Shown here piece by piece: positions 59,952 to 64,000 of a stretch of 64,000 nt of DNA. The stretch lies in assembly GCA_963576785.1 (NCBI GenBank), contig OY756140.1, forward strand, positions 620,001 through 684,000, in the 5' to 3' direction. The position numbers and the translations under genes were made by a program. The DNA comes from Chlorophyllum brunneum (Eukaryota; Basidiomycota; Agaricomycetes; Agaricales; Agaricaceae). Every line of letters starts with the position of its first letter. Position 1 is the first letter of the stretch. Below the pieces are notes generated by a model. The model was given only the letters and a program-made list of their open reading frames with translations, did no database searches and was not told where the DNA came from.

Positions 59952-61950
59952 ATGCGAAGCGTAACGATCTCCGTCATTGCTCTTGCCGCCTCTGGCGCTT
60001 TGGCTAACACCGAAGAATCCCCAAAACCTACTTTCGAGGTACAGTCCCAACCGCGTCACGTCATTGGCCCAGACCCCAGCTCAATTGTATTCCAGCCCAC
60101 CGAAATCAAGGCCCCCTTCATTGAACAGTTCACTGAGGACTGGTCGGATCGCTGGACACCCTCGGAGGCAACCAAGAAGACCAGCACCGGCTCAGAAGAA
60201 ACATTCTCCTACATCGGCAAATGGGAGGTCGAGGAACCGTCTTTGGTCGTCATTGAGGGTGACAAGGGTCTCGTTGCCAAATCCAAGGCTGCTCATCATG
60301 CTATTTCCGCGCCGTTTGAGAAGCCCATTGATTTCAGCAGCAAGCCTCTTGTTGTACAGTATGAGGTCAAATACCAGAAGGGTGGCAATTGTGGTGGTGG
60401 TTACGTGAAACTGCTGGAGGACGGATTCCAGACCAGCGGGAAGGAATTCTCTGATACAACACCATGGGTTGTCATGTTCGGTCCGGATTTGACTTGCCCT
60501 GGAACCAAGGTATGTGGTACATGTTAGAGATGAGCAGAGTACTAACATCGTTTACGTGACAGGTGCACTTCATCTTCCGTCATAAGAGCCCGAAGACGGG
60601 TGAGGTAGAGGAGAAGCACCTCAAGGTTGCCCCTAGGCCCTCTATCGAAAAATTCACCAACCTCTACACCCTTGTCGTTCAGTATGTATTTCGGCATATT
60701 TTGCCCATACCTTGTTCTAATAACGTCCTTAGCCCTAACAATACCTATAATGTGCTCATCAATGGCGAGAGCGACAAGACTGGAAGCCTTCTTGAGGACT
60801 TTGAACCTGCTGTGAACCCACCCAAAGAGGTTGATGATCCCGATGACAAGAAACCCGAGGATTGGGTTGACGAGGCCAAGATCGCCGATCCTGAGGCTAC
60901 CAAGGTACGTGCTTGCCACAATGCTTCGGCTAATTTGACACTCATAACTTCCCGCTGCAGCCTGATGACTGGGACGAGGATGCACCTTATGAGATCCCTG
61001 ACGAGGAGGCCCAGAAGCCTGAGGACTGGCTTGAAGACGAACCATTGGCCACCCCTGACCCTGATGCCACCAAGCCCGAGGAGTGGGATGATGAGGAAGA
61101 TGGTGACTGGATTGCTCCCACTATTCCCAACCCTAAATGCTCCGAAGTCGCTGGATGTGGCGAATGGAAACGGTATGTACATGATCGTGTGGATTTTTTA
61201 TTTGTACTGACATCGTCACAGACCGATGAAGGCCAACCCCGACTACAAGGGCAAATGGTACGCCCCCATGATCGAGAACCCTGCCTACAAGGGTCCCTGG
61301 GCACCTCGCAGGATTCCTAACCCCGACCACTTTGAGGACCTCACTCCCATTAAGAGCCTCCCTAACATTGTACGTCAAATTCGTCTTCCGGTGCCAATTA
61401 TATACTAATTTCATCTCAGGGCGGTGTTGGTATTGAGCTCTGGACCATGACCGAGGACATTCTCTTCGACAACCTGTACGTTGGTCACTCCGTCGAGGAT
61501 GCCAAGAAATTGGCCGCCGAGACATTTGAAATCAAGAAACCCCTCGAGAATAAGGCTGATAAGCCTGACTACCTGAGTGATGACGAAGAAGAGGTTTCCT
61601 TCAAGGATGATCCCGTTGGCTTCATCCGTGGTAAGGTTCTTACCTTCGTCGACCAAGTCAAGGAGGATCCTGTTGAGGCCTTCAAGTCGCAACCCGAGAC
61701 CGGTGGTGCTCTCCTCGTCGCTCTCTTCACGATCTTCGGCATGCTCGGTGGTCTCTTGGGCTTCGGTGGCGCTTCGCAGAAACCCGTTGTCACTCAGGTA
61801 TGTCGTGTCAACTGAAACCCGCTGTCATTATTCCTTATTCTTCAATTCCAGTCGTCTAAGAAAACAGAAGCTCCCGAGAAAAAAACTGATGCTACTCCCG
61901 CTGAGAGCGATGATAAGAAGGACGAGAGCAATCTCAAGAAGCGCAAGTAA
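59952..61950 (+). CDS. Calnexin
   Basis: ER membrane lectin chaperone for monoglucosylated glycoproteins. Signal peptide [18 protein letters not shown]. The lectin domain shows [51 protein letters not shown] and [19 protein letters not shown]. The Pro-rich P-domain arm has repeats of the type [20 protein letters not shown] and [21 protein letters not shown]. After [19 protein letters not shown] come one membrane helix ([20 protein letters not shown]) and a short charged cytosolic tail ending NLKKRK. Six or seven introns. The TATA and CACGTG elements upstream suit a stress-responsive highly expressed gene. Confidence 0.95.
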
Positions 61951-62221
61951 AATGTGTAAACCTTTTTTGGGCGTCAGAGTCTCCTTGGTTTCTTCATGGA
62001 TTTAATGCTTCGCTTTGAGTCTGTTCTACTAGTTGATTTTTTAACCTAGTGTAGGCGACCAGCATGACCTGGTTTGGGTCGAGTCGCCGTGGATGTTGTT
62101 AAAAGCAGAGCAATGCATATTATCTCTAATTTATTTCATTGGACAAGTAGGATGATGAGTAGTGTCAGGAGTGGAGTCATGTATTTGCTGATGACAAACT
62201 GAGTGATAGACAAACTTGGCA

Positions 62222-63870
62222 ATGGACTCTGCTCTCCATCGTTTTTTCCGCTCCTTGCTCTTCAGAATGTCCCGTCGCTCCCATTCTCCGGAATACCCAT
62301 CACGGCCACAGAAGAAACAGAAACTGGACCATTTAACCCCGGACGACTATAAGAATGGCGTCTTCCTTGCGCCTATGGTTCGGTCTGGGGCCTGTAAGTA
62401 CTTAAATCATTTCTCCTGATTATCGCTTATAAGCCTACAGTGCCGACTAGGCTATTTGCCCTAAAACATGGCGCAACTATGGTCTGGGGCCCAGAAATCG
62501 TCGATAAAGCCATTCTACACGCAAAACGCGAAGTCGATCGTGCGCCAACTCGTCCCTCGTCCACCCTCTCTACCTAACGCCTCATGATTAGCTGTGACAG
62601 GAGTCATATCCTTCAACGGTGTCTCTCGCGCCATCTGGACAACACACCCCATCGAAAAGCCATACCTCATATACCAGATCGGTTCTGCCGACCCCGAGCT
62701 CGCAGTCCAAGCAGCGAAAACCGTGATGCAGGACGTTTCCGGTATTGACCTAAACTGCGGGTGTCCTAAACCGTTCTCGACACATGCAGGCATGGGTGCT
62801 GCACTCTTAACAAATTCTGATCTCCTATGCTCGATTCTTGTAGCGTTGAGAAAGGAGATGCCCGAAGAGGTTTCGGTGTCTGCCAAGATTCGGTTGTTGC
62901 CTTCGCAGGAAGATACATTGAAGCTTGTGGAGAGGATATGTGCAACCGGTATTAGTGCGTTGACTGTGCATTGTCGAACGAGGAATATGAGAGATAGGGA
63001 GAGAGCGATGATTGAGAGGTTGAGGGAGATTGTCCAGTTTGTGGAGGGTCTTGGTAAGGGAATTGCGGTTGTGGAGAATGGGGACTGTGAAGGATGGAGG
63101 GACGCGAAGAGAGTGAGGGAGGCCACCGGTTTGTTTTTCTGCTTTCGGTGTGAGTTCACGAAAAGGTTGACGTGAAATCTAGGAGCACATTCTGTGATGA
63201 TCGCTCGTGCGGCTGAATCGAACCCAACCTGCTTCTCTGATAAGCCTCTGGTCGACCTTGACAAAACGCTAGTTCCATCTTATCTCAGACTGGTACGCAT
63301 GTGATCCTAATAACCTCATCCTTCCTCTCTCATCGGTACCCATCCCGTATTCAGTCCAAGTATTTCGACAACCACTGGGGCCTCACAAAATTCTGCGTGG
63401 CGCAGTTCAAAGGCGACCGTGTCACCGTCAAAAAAGCCGACTCAACGAAAATCCGACAAATGCTTTCCCAAGCGAAAGGATACGAAGCCGCGACAGAATT
63501 GGTGGGCGAGTGGACAGGTGAGGACGAAATGAAGCAGATCATCGATGCCATCGAGAGGAACCCACCACGACTGAGGAGGATGTACCTTCCTGCTGCTACC
63601 CCATCTGCGAATGGTCTGGCTCTGGCTATGCCTGTGGCAAAACCCACCTCGGCGACTGGGAATGGTGTCATGACGCCTGCTCTACCTCCATCGACCGTCT
63701 CTTCTGTTTCTTTGGGGGAAGAGGATACCGCGTATAGGACGCCGCAGAATACGCAGAATCCTGAACCGCCGACTTCGGGTGCACCGTTCCTTCCTAACGA
63801 GTTCCAGACTAAGGGACCACTACCAGCGAGGGCAGACCCGGTTACCCCGACGCCCACTGTAACAGTATGA
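62222..63870 (+). CDS. DUS2: tRNA-dihydrouridine synthase DUS2-like
   Basis: FMN enzyme that reduces uridine 20 in the D loop of tRNAs. The start is the ATG at 62222 (MDSALHRFFRSLLF); a second at 62267 (MSRRSHSPEYP) is possible. The FMN-binding TIM barrel starts with GVFLAPMVRSGALPTRLFAL. IYQIGSADPELAVQAAK and IDLNCGCPKPFSTHAGMGAALL follow, the latter containing the catalytic Cys of the GCP motif. Then come VSAKIRLLPS, ALTVHCRTRNMRDRERA and a NGDCEGWRDA segment. The C-terminal helical domain includes KYFDNHWGLTKFCVAQFKGD. A Pro/Ser/Thr-rich tail of about 90 residues follows; animal DUS2 has a double-stranded RNA-binding domain there, which is not seen here. Confidence 0.92.
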
Positions 63871-64000
63871 GGAATCGATTGGCCAGGATGTTCGTTTTAG
63901 ATACACTCCCTGCATTCTTATATCCCAACCCGTTTGATATTACAATGAATCTAAACTAATTTCCGTGGACTACTTGTTCTTTGATGGTTGAGCTGTGCGT

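Noticed and set aside
63199..63222. GAATCGAACCC resembling a tRNA T arm on the minus strand
   Set aside because: Lies inside the DUS2 coding sequence (AAESNPTCF) with no matching acceptor or anticodon arm.

Overview
The window is nuclear DNA from a basidiomycete fungus, most likely a mushroom-forming agaricomycete. Three class I hydrophobin genes, many introns of about 50 nt with GT-AG ends, dense genes on both strands, an intron-bearing tRNA and an all-eukaryotic gene set support this. There is no operon, plasmid, phage or CRISPR character. One 200-base run of N (11226-11425) marks an assembly gap. All exon joins given here were worked out by hand from frame, splice signals and family conservation.

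Layout. 0-10 kb: a LAM-type sterol-transfer protein (-) divergent from COG8 (+), a 1.9 kb spacer holding a tRNA-Asp with intron and a degenerate tRNA-like repeat, then an F-box-like protein (-). 10-19 kb: a gapped spacer, two tandem hydrophobins, mitochondrial ribosomal protein uL10m, and the polyadenylation factor FIP1 (+). 18.8-29.4 kb: an ING-family PHD protein (-), a small hypothetical ORF (-), the diphthamide co-chaperone DPH4 (+), a DNMT1-type cytosine-5 DNA methyltransferase (-) and the HOG1 stress MAP kinase (-). HOG1 shares a 143 bp promoter with mitochondrial NADH-cytochrome b5 reductase MCR1 (+).

31-43 kb: a tandem array of three paralogous small secreted proteins (-), rRNA methyltransferase BMT5 (-), RAMP4/YSY6 (+), an RBBP4/MSI1 WD40 histone chaperone (-), a third hydrophobin (+), ATP synthase subunit e (-) and a charged nuclear-type protein (+). 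43-64 kb: DOP1 (+), an SSP120-like EF-hand protein (-), a GPI-anchored GH128-type glucanase (-), prefoldin subunit 1 (-) divergent from U5 snRNP GTPase SNU114 (+), calnexin (+) and tRNA-dihydrouridine synthase DUS2 (+).

Most genes are unrelated housekeeping functions: Golgi traffic (COG8, DOP1, SSP120), ER folding (calnexin, RAMP4), translation and RNA modification (DPH4, BMT5, DUS2, tRNA-Asp), mRNA processing (FIP1, SNU114), chromatin (ING, RBBP4, DNMT1) and stress signalling (HOG1). The accessory part is the secreted fraction: three hydrophobins with one shared architecture, a three-gene array of an unassigned secreted family, and a cell-wall hydrolase. Notable gene structures are a FIP1 start codon split AT|G plus a 10-nt microexon, a RAMP4 first coding exon consisting only of ATG, and a GC-AG intron in HOG1.
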